Below are positions 46,639 to 54,136 of a DNA stretch of 64,000 bases, piece after piece; within the stretch, counting starts at the first letter, position 1, and each line of letters opens with the position of its first letter. Source of the stretch: Nitrospira sp. GTDB lineage: Bacteria; Nitrospirota; Nitrospiria; Nitrospirales; Nitrospiraceae. Below the pieces are notes generated by a model, which was not told the origin of the DNA, searched no databases, and saw only the letters and a program-made list of their open reading frames with translations. A program made the translations under genes and the position numbers. The DNA is taken from assembly GCA_030653545.1 (NCBI GenBank), contig JAURZE010000024.1, positions 62,001 to 126,000 on the forward strand, in the 5' to 3' direction.

Positions 46639-46725
46639 TCTCCTGCGCGCATTCACCGAGCATCGCCCACAATGTAGAAATACGATTCACTCCCGCATGC
46701 GCGCTCAGCGAGCACAGAAAACGCC
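46639..46725. repeat. 87-bp repeat R2
   Basis: Same unit as R1, on the other side of the toxin-antitoxin pair: TCTCCTGCGCGCATT at the left, GCGCTCAGCGAGCACAGAA at the right. Each unit itself contains two related half-sites (TGCGCGCATT..CGAGCA and TGCGCGCTCAGCGAGCA) about 60 bp apart. The whole stretch 46507-46747 has no gene; it holds R3, R2 and a G-rich run. Confidence 0.75.
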
Positions 46726-46747
46726 ACAACGACCCGCACCACCCCCG

Positions 46748-47140
46748 CTACCCCATCACCGCCGACCCATGATGATGAATCATGAGCCACTCGTCGCCGA
46801 TGCGTTCGAAGAGGTTTGTCGCGAGCACTTTGGCCTCTTGCGGCTCGTCGGATTGCTGGCTGGTGATGCTTTCGACGCAGATCACCCAGGCCATGTCGCC
46901 CGCGACCTGGATCATGACTTCGGACAATTCAAATTGCATGGAGAACGTATTGTTGAAAATCAGCACCCAGGAATCACGCACTTCGGGCCAGTCCGACCGG
47001 AGTGTCCAGCCGGGATGAATGCAGGTGACATATTCCTGGTGCGCCCAGATGCGATCCATCTTGGCGATATCGAGGCTCCCGAAGGCCTCGTAAAAGGCCT
47101 GATTGGCTTTGGTCACTTCGTCGATGCGTTGTTCGAGCAT
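46748..47140 (-). CDS. SnoaL-like (NTF2 fold) protein
   Basis: 130 residues in the NTF2-like cone fold: VTKANQAFYEAFGSLDIAKMDRIW, then HPGWTLRSDWPEVRDSW, FELSEVMIQVAGDMAWVICVES and the closing FERIGDEWLMIHHHGS. The fold binds small ligands or works as a subunit; some members are enzymes. ATG begins MLEQRIDEV. No partner gene is evident. GC content matches the core genome. Confidence 0.75.
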   Translation of the reverse strand: MLEQRIDEVTKANQAFYEAFGSLDIAKMDRIWAHQEYVTCIHPGWTLRSDWPEVRDSWVLIFNNTFSMQFELSEVMIQVAGDMAWVICVESITSQQSDEPQEAKVLATNLFERIGDEWLMIHHHGSAVMG

Positions 47141-47229
47141 GCGGCCTCCTCCGTGAGAGGGGCATCATACTGCAATCACCGTCAGGAGGGCGAGGAGAGA
47201 ATCATGGTCAGAGGCAGTGAGCCGGCGTC

Positions 47230-47640
47230 TCAACTGGAGGGTCTGGCGCGAACGATCTCCTGAATCAGCAGAGGAAACTCTTCCCGCAGATGGTGCTTAT
47301 CAATGGCCTGGTCGACCAACGGCATCCTCCGCGCAATGGCGAGATGGACTTCGTCGAAGGACATGATGACCACGCGCACGGACGAATTCCATTGCTTGAT
47401 CGGTTCGACGGCTTCGATGCCGCCCATGTCGGGCATATTCGCATCGAGCAACACCAGCTCAGGCCGCCGCTCAGGGAGGACGCTGAGGGCCTCTCTGGCC
47501 GATCCGCAGATCCCGACCAACTTCACCAGCGGCACCCCGCTCAGCCAGTCTTCCAAGGCGCGGAGAAGAACCTGATGATCGTCGACCACCAGCACCCGGA
47601 TCGGGCCTCCCGCTGAACGGTGGTTATTTTCAGGAAGCAT
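47230..47640 (-). CDS. single-domain response regulator
   Basis: 136 residues from the ATG at 47640. The receiver shows VLVVDDHQVLLRAL, the phosphoacceptor in LVLLDANMPDMGG, VVIMSF and an Asp-Lys in QAIDKHH. No output domain follows. It may pass phosphate to or compete with the neighbouring NarL-type system. It overlaps the upstream small gene by 11 bases. A frame to 47679 would place the start in that gene. Confidence 0.82.
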   Translation of the reverse strand: MLPENNHRSAGGPIRVLVVDDHQVLLRALEDWLSGVPLVKLVGICGSAREALSVLPERRPELVLLDANMPDMGGIEAVEPIKQWNSSVRVVIMSFDEVHLAIARRMPLVDQAIDKHHLREEFPLLIQEIVRARPSS

Positions 47641-47887
47641 CTGGAGTGAGCCCCTGAGGTGGCCAGGGAACTCCGACACCGAATTGCCTCGCCATCTTAT
47701 AGATCCCGATCATCGACTCGGCGCGCAAGCGGGCCTGCTCATCCGTCGACAAATTGGTCAAGACCCAGCCTTGCGGCTCGCGCCGAAAGATCCCAAACGG
47801 CCTGGGAGCATCGCCGGCCTCGGACTCGCCGGTCACCCAATACTCTTCCCCTTGAGGCCCCTTCACCAAGAGTCCAATGACAACCAT
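47630..47887 (-). CDS. small hypothetical protein
   Basis: 85 residues from ATG 47887, which has GAGGG eight bases upstream. LLVKGPQGEEYWVTGESEAG and RPFGIFRREPQGWVLTNLS suggest a small beta-rich domain. I recognise no family. Overlap with the receiver gene suggests joint expression. Confidence 0.55.
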   Translation of the reverse strand: MVVIGLLVKGPQGEEYWVTGESEAGDAPRPFGIFRREPQGWVLTNLSTDEQARLRAESMIGIYKMARQFGVGVPWPPQGLTPDAS

Positions 47888-48032
47888 CACGCACGCCCTC
47901 ATATGAAACATTCAGGGGCGATCGCCCGTCAGGGAGATAGTCTTACCAGATGCCTCCCTCCCTACCCAGTGAGGAAATTCCTGATGGGACATCTTTCCCA
48001 GTACCAGCATCGTGAACAGGAACCGCTGGACT

Positions 48033-48686
48033 TTATGAGGAGGGATGGACCAACCCGACCTGGATCGCAAACCGGACGAGCCCGGCGACATCATGGATAT
48101 CCAGCCGCTCCATCAGCTGGGAACGATGCGTTTCAACCGTTTTAGCGCTGAGACTCAATCGAAAGGCAATTTCTTTGGTGGAATGACCTTCGGCGATAAG
48201 CTGCAAAATCTCCCGCTGACGCGGGCTGAGCCGATCGAGCGGATTGAGCGGACGCCCCCCTTCATGCTGATAGGCCTCAATCGCATACCGCGCCACCGAG
48301 GGAGTCAGATAAGGCTCGCCCTTGCCGACCGTTCTGATCGCCAGCTCCAGTTCCTGAATGTCGGCGCCCTTCAACAAGTACCCTGTCACTCCGGCCTTCA
48401 AGGCCTGGCGAAGGTACTCTTCATTGGCATGCATCGATAAGATGACCACCTTGACCTTCGGCCAGCTCTTCGTAATCCGGCCGGCGGCTTCCAACCCATT
48501 CAGCCCGGGCATCGCAATGTCCATGAGCACCAGATCGGGCTGATGCGTCTCCACCGCCTTCACCGCGGCCTGCCCATCGCTGACCTCGGCCACCACCGTG
48601 ACGCCGCCCATCTTATCCAGGAGCGCATGAATCCCGGCTCTGACCAGCTGGTGATCTTCGGCCAACAGCACGCGGACCTTCGTCAT
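48033..48686 (-). CDS. NarL-family response regulator
   Basis: Receiver with LLAEDHQLVRAGIHALL, phosphoacceptor in LVLMDIAMPGLNGLEA and Lys in GYLLKGAD; then a LuxR-type HTH (LSPRQREILQLIAEGHSTKEIA, LSLSAKTVETHRSQLMERL). 217 residues. The ATG overlaps the kinase stop (ATGA), which marks the kinase as partner. A longer frame to 48872 reads through the kinase gene. Confidence 0.93.
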   Translation of the reverse strand: MTKVRVLLAEDHQLVRAGIHALLDKMGGVTVVAEVSDGQAAVKAVETHQPDLVLMDIAMPGLNGLEAAGRITKSWPKVKVVILSMHANEEYLRQALKAGVTGYLLKGADIQELELAIRTVGKGEPYLTPSVARYAIEAYQHEGGRPLNPLDRLSPRQREILQLIAEGHSTKEIAFRLSLSAKTVETHRSQLMERLDIHDVAGLVRFAIQVGLVHPSS

Positions 48687-50515
48687 AACGACAACGCCTC
48701 CTGCTGCGGCTCGGTCAGCGGGACGGAGAAGACCAAGGACGTTCCTTGCCCGATCGTCGATTGAACCCGCATGATGCCTCCCACAAGGCTGACCCGTTCC
48801 TCCATCCCCAACATCCCCAGGCTCAACCCCTGGTGGGCTCGGACTCGCATGGCCGCCACGTCGAACCCGCACCCGTCGTCCTGCACCACCACGCGCACCT
48901 GTTCGGAAGCCACCGCCAGGGAGAGCGAGACCGATGTGGCCTTGGCATGGCGAGCAATATTGGTCATCGCCTCCTGCACGACGCGAAAACAGGCAATGCT
49001 CCGCGAGCCCGTCAAAATCAGCGGGGCCTCGTCCAGATGCAGCTGCAGCTTCCAGCCGGCCCGTTCCGCCTGCTTGGTCACGTACCAGCGCAGGGCCGGC
49101 ACCAGCCCGAGGTCGTCCAATAGCGAGGGCCGCAGATCCAGCGCCAGGCTCCGAACTCGGACCAACAGCTGGTCGCTGATCTCGATACTTTCGTTCAACC
49201 CCGTCGAAGACGCTGTCCCTGGCCCGTCACGCTGCACCTGTTGCAAGTTCAGTTTGAGCGCCGTCAGGACCTGGCCGATTTCGTCGTGAAGATCCTGCGC
49301 GACGGCGCGACGCTCCGCTTCCTGCACGTCGAAGAGGCGCTGGGCCAGCGTCCGGGCCCGCACGGTGGCGTCGCCGAGTTCAGCGGTCCGCTCGGCCACG
49401 CGCAACTCCAGCATGGCATGCGCCTCGCGGAGCAGGTCTTCGGCCTTTCTCCATTCCGTCACATCGTCGACGACAAATGAACACCGCGCCGCCCCATCGG
49501 CTCCCCGGCCGATCATCGACACCGTCGCCAGCAACGATCGCCGTTCACCCTGGCCGCCTCGCGCATCATCGTGCTCGTACTCGAACCGTACCGGTGACTG
49601 TTCCGTGATACAAAGACGATAGTGACTCAGCCACATCCGAGCCACATTCCTCGGCACACCCAGCTGAGAACAGAGCCGCCCGTTCATCCTGTCCGGAGTG
49701 GTGCCAAAGAGCCTGGCGGTGGCACGATTGCTGGACAGATGCCGGACGTCGTCGTCGAGCACCTCCACTACGCCCATCATGAGCGCCGCACTTTCGAAGA
49801 ACGCCCGCAACATCCCTTCGCTTTCCTTGAGCGAGGCCTCCGCTGCTTTCCTGGCGGTGATGTCGTGCGCGATGGTGGACAGACCCACGACGGAACCGAA
49901 CTGGTCCCGAATCGGGGAGCGGCTCAGCGCCAACGCGATCACAGATCCATCACGATGCGGCCACGCCGTCTCATACTGAGATATTTCGACGCCAGACAGC
50001 AGTTGCCGGCTCTTCTCAGCTTCTTCGGCCGCCTGCTCCGATGCCATGATTGCGCTCAGAGGGTGACCGATCCGTTCAGAGGCGTCATAGCCGAACAGAC
50101 GCTCCGCTGCCCCATTCCAGCTGGTCACCATGCCATTGAGATCCTGGCTGATAATCGCATCCCCCGAGGAATCGACAATGGCGGCCAACTGCCTGGTCCC
50201 ACGATCCACTAAGATGGTACGGCTCCGAATCACAAGAACCGCAATCACCCAGAAGAGGACGGCGCTGAGCGACCGGTTCAGGAAGGCCACCTCCACGGGA
50301 ATGCCGAGTGGAGAGAGAATCAATCCGAGATAGGTTGTCAGCATCGCCAGGCCCGCGACCAGATAGGCAGACCGTTCCTGCTCCAACCAGAGCGTGAGCA
50401 CAATCGGCACCGTATAGAGGAGGAATACCTGATACCCCAGGGGCGTGAGGTAATCGAGCAGGAACGTCCCTGCCAGCATCAAGCCGATCGCGATATGGAT
50501 GGTCCGAGTCGTCAT
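48683..50515 (-). CDS. membrane histidine kinase with two PAS domains (HisKA_3)
   Basis: Residues about 5-105 form a four-helix membrane sensor with DYLTPLGY, LSPLGIPV and LNRSLSAV. Two PAS domains follow (about 110-235 and 245-370), then HisKA_3 with the phospho-His in HDEIGQVLTALKLNLQQ and a HATPase with DDGCGFDV. 610 residues. The same membrane sensor is found in the kinase at 54.1 kb. It phosphorylates most probably the NarL regulator with which it overlaps. Confidence 0.93.
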   Translation of the reverse strand: MTTRTIHIAIGLMLAGTFLLDYLTPLGYQVFLLYTVPIVLTLWLEQERSAYLVAGLAMLTTYLGLILSPLGIPVEVAFLNRSLSAVLFWVIAVLVIRSRTILVDRGTRQLAAIVDSSGDAIISQDLNGMVTSWNGAAERLFGYDASERIGHPLSAIMASEQAAEEAEKSRQLLSGVEISQYETAWPHRDGSVIALALSRSPIRDQFGSVVGLSTIAHDITARKAAEASLKESEGMLRAFFESAALMMGVVEVLDDDVRHLSSNRATARLFGTTPDRMNGRLCSQLGVPRNVARMWLSHYRLCITEQSPVRFEYEHDDARGGQGERRSLLATVSMIGRGADGAARCSFVVDDVTEWRKAEDLLREAHAMLELRVAERTAELGDATVRARTLAQRLFDVQEAERRAVAQDLHDEIGQVLTALKLNLQQVQRDGPGTASSTGLNESIEISDQLLVRVRSLALDLRPSLLDDLGLVPALRWYVTKQAERAGWKLQLHLDEAPLILTGSRSIACFRVVQEAMTNIARHAKATSVSLSLAVASEQVRVVVQDDGCGFDVAAMRVRAHQGLSLGMLGMEERVSLVGGIMRVQSTIGQGTSLVFSVPLTEPQQEALSL

Positions 50516-50801
50516 AGAGAGCGGGTCATACGATGATGGAACAGTCTGGCTCAGAGTAAGGTCCTGTCACCTGCCGTGACAAATCAACATCGAAGATCAC
50601 TCTGGGCAAACTTCCTGGAAATGGGCACACTTCTATGGGACGTGGCCTGGTCGGCCATGAGATGGCGGGAACTATCAGACACGGAACCTGTGCGGCACAG
50701 ATGAGCGCGCATGGATGGGGCGCATCCTACAGGAAAGGCCCTACTAGAAGCAGTACTAGGGCAGTTATCCCAGATCAGGAATTTCCTGATAGGTAAACAC
50801 C
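50516..50801. other. intergenic region upstream of the kinase, without a gene
   Basis: 286 bp between the kinase start and the EamA stop. No open frame with coding character, no repeat of the families described here and no clear terminator was found. It should hold the kinase promoter. Confidence 0.4.
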
Positions 50802-51722
50802 CTACTCATGAGTACGCTCCGAACTGGCCGGCAGCTTCGTGGATCGATCGACGGCCCAGACACCGGCGAGGATGAGCGCAATCCCGATGAACTCCACCGG
50901 ACCGACCGGCTCATGCAGAATCAGCGCTGAAAGCGCGACCGCGGCCACCGGCGTGAGATTGCCGAGGATCGACGCCCGGGAGGGCCCGATCCCTTGAACC
51001 CCGAACAACCAGGCTTGCTGCGCCACAGCCGTCGCGAAGACGACGAGATACCCGAGCGCCAGCCAATCCGGCACCGTTACCGAAGCCGCGCCGGCATCGA
51101 GCATCTTGCGATCCGTCCACAAGAGAGGAATCTGCAGCACGGTCGCCACCAACAACGTCGTCCAATTCACCGTAAGCGGCGAGATCCGGTCCATCACGGC
51201 GCGGCTGCCGATACTATAGAGCGCCCAACTGACGACGCCCAGGAATACCAACAGACTGCCTAACACCGGATGTTCGCCGGCTGCCTGAAAGCCTGCAATC
51301 GACACCAGCGCCACACCGGCGCAAGACAGCAGCCCCCCGACCCACACCGATCGGAGCGGCACATCCTGAATCATCACGGCCGACAGCAGCGCCGTGACCA
51401 CGGGGGCCGACCCGATAATCACGCCCGCCACCGCCCCGCTGACATACGTCAGCCCCATCAGAATCAGGAGGTGATTGCCCAACACCCCGAGCCCGAGGAG
51501 AAAGAGTGTGCGGATGTCGCCCCCGGACAACTTGGCCAGCGTCCCCTCCTGCCACCACCAGGTCGTGAGCAGAATCGCCAGCCCGCCGATGTCACGCAGC
51601 ACGGATGCTTCGACGGCGGAGAAGGATCCCAGCGCCAGCTTTTGCGCCACAATCGATCCGCCCCACAGTACGGCGGCAAGCGCAAGGGCCCCATAGGCCG
51701 CGCCAATGGACGACGACTTCAC
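50802..51722 (-). CDS. EamA-family (DMT) transporter
   Basis: 306 residues with ten hydrophobic helices in two EamA repeats; LAAVLWGGSIVAQKLAL opens repeat one and VSWALYSIGSRAVM opens repeat two. The end ALILHEPVGPVEFIGIALILAG is the usual closing motif. It probably exports amino acids or metabolites. The start overlaps the methyltransferase stop by four bases. Confidence 0.88.
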   Translation of the reverse strand: MKSSSIGAAYGALALAAVLWGGSIVAQKLALGSFSAVEASVLRDIGGLAILLTTWWWQEGTLAKLSGGDIRTLFLLGLGVLGNHLLILMGLTYVSGAVAGVIIGSAPVVTALLSAVMIQDVPLRSVWVGGLLSCAGVALVSIAGFQAAGEHPVLGSLLVFLGVVSWALYSIGSRAVMDRISPLTVNWTTLLVATVLQIPLLWTDRKMLDAGAASVTVPDWLALGYLVVFATAVAQQAWLFGVQGIGPSRASILGNLTPVAAVALSALILHEPVGPVEFIGIALILAGVWAVDRSTKLPASSERTHE

Positions 51723-52372
51723 GACACCGCCGCCTTCTTCCGAATCACCAGCACCCCGTCGCGGATCGTCACCAACACCGCTGTCACGCGCGGATCGCCG
51801 GCCACCGTCCGATTCAGTTCCTGGATCGCCGCCGTTTTCTCATCGGGCGGCGGCTGCTTCAGCACCTCGCCGTCCCACAGCACATTGTCGATCAGCATGA
51901 CGCCGGCGGGCGACAACAGATCGAGCGCCCGGCGATAGTAGTTCAGGTAGTTGACCTTGTCGGCATCGATAAAGATGACATCGAACGGTCCGCACAGCTC
52001 CCGCATGGTCTCCAGGGCTGGTCCGAGGCGGATCTCGATCTTCTTGCCGTGCGGGCTGTTGGCGAAATGCTTCCGTCCCAATGTCGCCGAAGATGCGTCG
52101 ATCTCGCAGGTGATCACGCGCCCGTCATCGGGGAGCGCCTCGGCAAAACAGAGCGCGCTGTAGCCTGTGAACATGCCGATCTCCAGCACCCGCGTCGCCC
52201 CGACCAGCTGCGCCATCATTTTGAGAAACGCCCCTTCCAGCGGCCCGACGAGCATCTGCGCATACTCCATGGTTCGCTGGGTCTCCTCGCGGAGCGCACG
52301 GGCCACGTCGGACTCCGGCATGGAATGCGCCTGCGCATAGGCTTCGATTTCAGGGGCGACCAACGTCTTCAT
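51719..52372 (-). CDS. class I SAM O-methyltransferase
   Basis: 217 residues of the caffeoyl-CoA O-methyltransferase type. The SAM site is VLEIGMFTGYSALCFAEAL and VITCEIDA; the metal-binding acidic residues are in IFIDADKVNYL and LIDNVLWDG. Substrate is likely a catechol-like small molecule, not known here. Overlap with the EamA transporter suggests that its product may be exported by it. Confidence 0.88.
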   Translation of the reverse strand: MKTLVAPEIEAYAQAHSMPESDVARALREETQRTMEYAQMLVGPLEGAFLKMMAQLVGATRVLEIGMFTGYSALCFAEALPDDGRVITCEIDASSATLGRKHFANSPHGKKIEIRLGPALETMRELCGPFDVIFIDADKVNYLNYYRRALDLLSPAGVMLIDNVLWDGEVLKQPPPDEKTAAIQELNRTVAGDPRVTAVLVTIRDGVLVIRKKAAVS

Positions 52373-52475
52373 TCGCGATCCTTCCGCATCCTGTCGGCAT
52401 CATTTGAAAAACCCTGCCCGCCTTGCGTAGACTGGCTGAAGAATCGAGATTTTAGCATAAGCGAGGAGGCCGGAC

Positions 52476-54008
52476 GTGAAGACTGTTGCGACGCTTGCAC
52501 CACTGACAACCAAGCTGCTGGAAATCACCAGAATCAACAGCGCCGCATCCGTCTTGTCATGGGATCAGGAAACGCACATGCCGGCCGGCGGCGGGGAAGC
52601 GCGCGCGGAACAGATCGCCGTGCTCCAAGGCCTCGCCCACGACAAACTCGTCTCCCCGGATATCGAACGGCTTCTCGCCGCCACCGTCGACCCGACGACG
52701 GGACAGGCCATCGATCAACCGGGCGATCTGTGGGACGAACCCTCGCGCTCGCTGCTGCGGGAAATCTGGCGGGACTTCAGCCGGGCAAAAAAGCTCCCCT
52801 CCGATTTTGTGGTCCGGCTCAGCCGGGAAACCTCCCTGGCGCAGCAGGTCTGGGCCGAGGCCAAAGAGCAGAACAACTTTCGCCAGTTTCTCCCCAACCT
52901 CCGCACGGTGCTCGCGCTCAAACGGGAAGAGGCTGAATACCTCGGGTACAAGACCTCCCCCTACGACGCGCTTCTGGACGTCTACGAACCAGGGTCCACC
53001 ATCGCCACGCTCCGGCCGTTGTTTGCGCAGATGAAAGCGCGACTCGTGCCGCTGCTCAAGCGCGTGACCCAGAGCCCGAATCAGATCGACGACAGCATCC
53101 TCCGGCATTCGTACGATCAGGCCCGGCAGCTGGAATTCGGCCGGCTTGTGCTGATCGCCATGGGCTACGATTTTGAGCGCGGACGGCTGGACCTCTCCGC
53201 CCATCCGTTCACGACATCGTTCCATCCGACCGACGTACGCGTGACCACGCGCGTCCATGAGCACGAACTGCAATCCTGCCTCTTCAGTTGCATTCACGAG
53301 GGCGGCCATGGCCTCTACGATCAGGGACTCGACCAGCGCTACTTCGGCACGCCGCTCGGAGAATCCGTGTCGCTCGGCATCCATGAGAGCCAGTCGCGCA
53401 TGTGGGAAAACTGCGTGGGGCGCTCGCGGGCCTTCTGGCAGTTCTTTTACCCGATCCTGCAACAGACGTTTCACCACCAATTGCGCGGCATCGATCTGGA
53501 GCACTTCTATGCCGCCATCAATTGCGTGAAGCCCTCCTTCATCCGCGTCGAGGCCGACGAGCTGACCTACAATCTGCACATCATGCTGCGCTTCGAAATC
53601 GAGCAGGATCTCATCGAAGGCCGGACACAACCGGACGATCTGCCCGGCATCTGGAATCAGAAGATGCAGGACTATCTCGGCATCACGCCCCCGACTGATG
53701 CCGAAGGCGTATTGCAAGACGTGCATTGGTCGTTCGGCGCCTTCGGCTACTTCCCGACCTATACGCTGGGCAACCTCTATTCGGTCCAGTTCTTCGAACA
53801 GGCCAAGCTGGAGATTCCCCACCTGGACGATGAAATCGCGGCCGGCCAATTGCTGGTACTGCGCCGCTGGCTGGAGCAAAAGATCCATCGCTGGGGCCGC
53901 ATGTTCGCCCCGGACCACCTCGCCCAGCGCGTGACAGGGAAAAGCATCAACCCGGAGCCCTTCCTGACCTACCTCGAAAAGAAATACGGCGAGCTCTACA
54001 AGCTGTAA
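52476..54008 (+). CDS. M32 family carboxypeptidase (Taq type)
   Basis: A zinc metallocarboxypeptidase of 510 residues, as in Thermus. The metal motif HEGGH is at residues 274-278 (CIHEGGHGLYDQG), and HESQSRMWEN gives the third ligand region. Translation starts at GTG behind GGAGG. It is divergent from the methyltransferase. The large open frame on the other strand is its mirror and not a gene. Confidence 0.94.
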   Translation: MKTVATLAPLTTKLLEITRINSAASVLSWDQETHMPAGGGEARAEQIAVLQGLAHDKLVSPDIERLLAATVDPTTGQAIDQPGDLWDEPSRSLLREIWRDFSRAKKLPSDFVVRLSRETSLAQQVWAEAKEQNNFRQFLPNLRTVLALKREEAEYLGYKTSPYDALLDVYEPGSTIATLRPLFAQMKARLVPLLKRVTQSPNQIDDSILRHSYDQARQLEFGRLVLIAMGYDFERGRLDLSAHPFTTSFHPTDVRVTTRVHEHELQSCLFSCIHEGGHGLYDQGLDQRYFGTPLGESVSLGIHESQSRMWENCVGRSRAFWQFFYPILQQTFHHQLRGIDLEHFYAAINCVKPSFIRVEADELTYNLHIMLRFEIEQDLIEGRTQPDDLPGIWNQKMQDYLGITPPTDAEGVLQDVHWSFGAFGYFPTYTLGNLYSVQFFEQAKLEIPHLDDEIAAGQLLVLRRWLEQKIHRWGRMFAPDHLAQRVTGKSINPEPFLTYLEKKYGELYKL

Positions 54009-54136
54009 CATCCATCCGCCACCGACAGCGCTGACGACAATTGGCTCTACCCCAAAAGGCCCTATCGCCCAGGTTCATAAATGGCTACCCTCCGCCTACG
54101 TGAGTCTCGTGATGTCCGTCATGGCCGGATGGCATT

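Noticed and set aside
45815-46725. R1/R2 as integron attC sites
   Set aside because: No clear GTTRRRY core or attC-like inverted arms, and no integrase in the window.
45815-46725. R1/R2/R3 half-sites as a CRISPR array
   Set aside because: Repeats are degenerate, irregularly spaced and separated by genes; no cas genes.
52557-54011. 484-codon open frame opposite the M32 carboxypeptidase
   Set aside because: The HEGGH enzyme is on the plus strand; the minus frame is a mirror.
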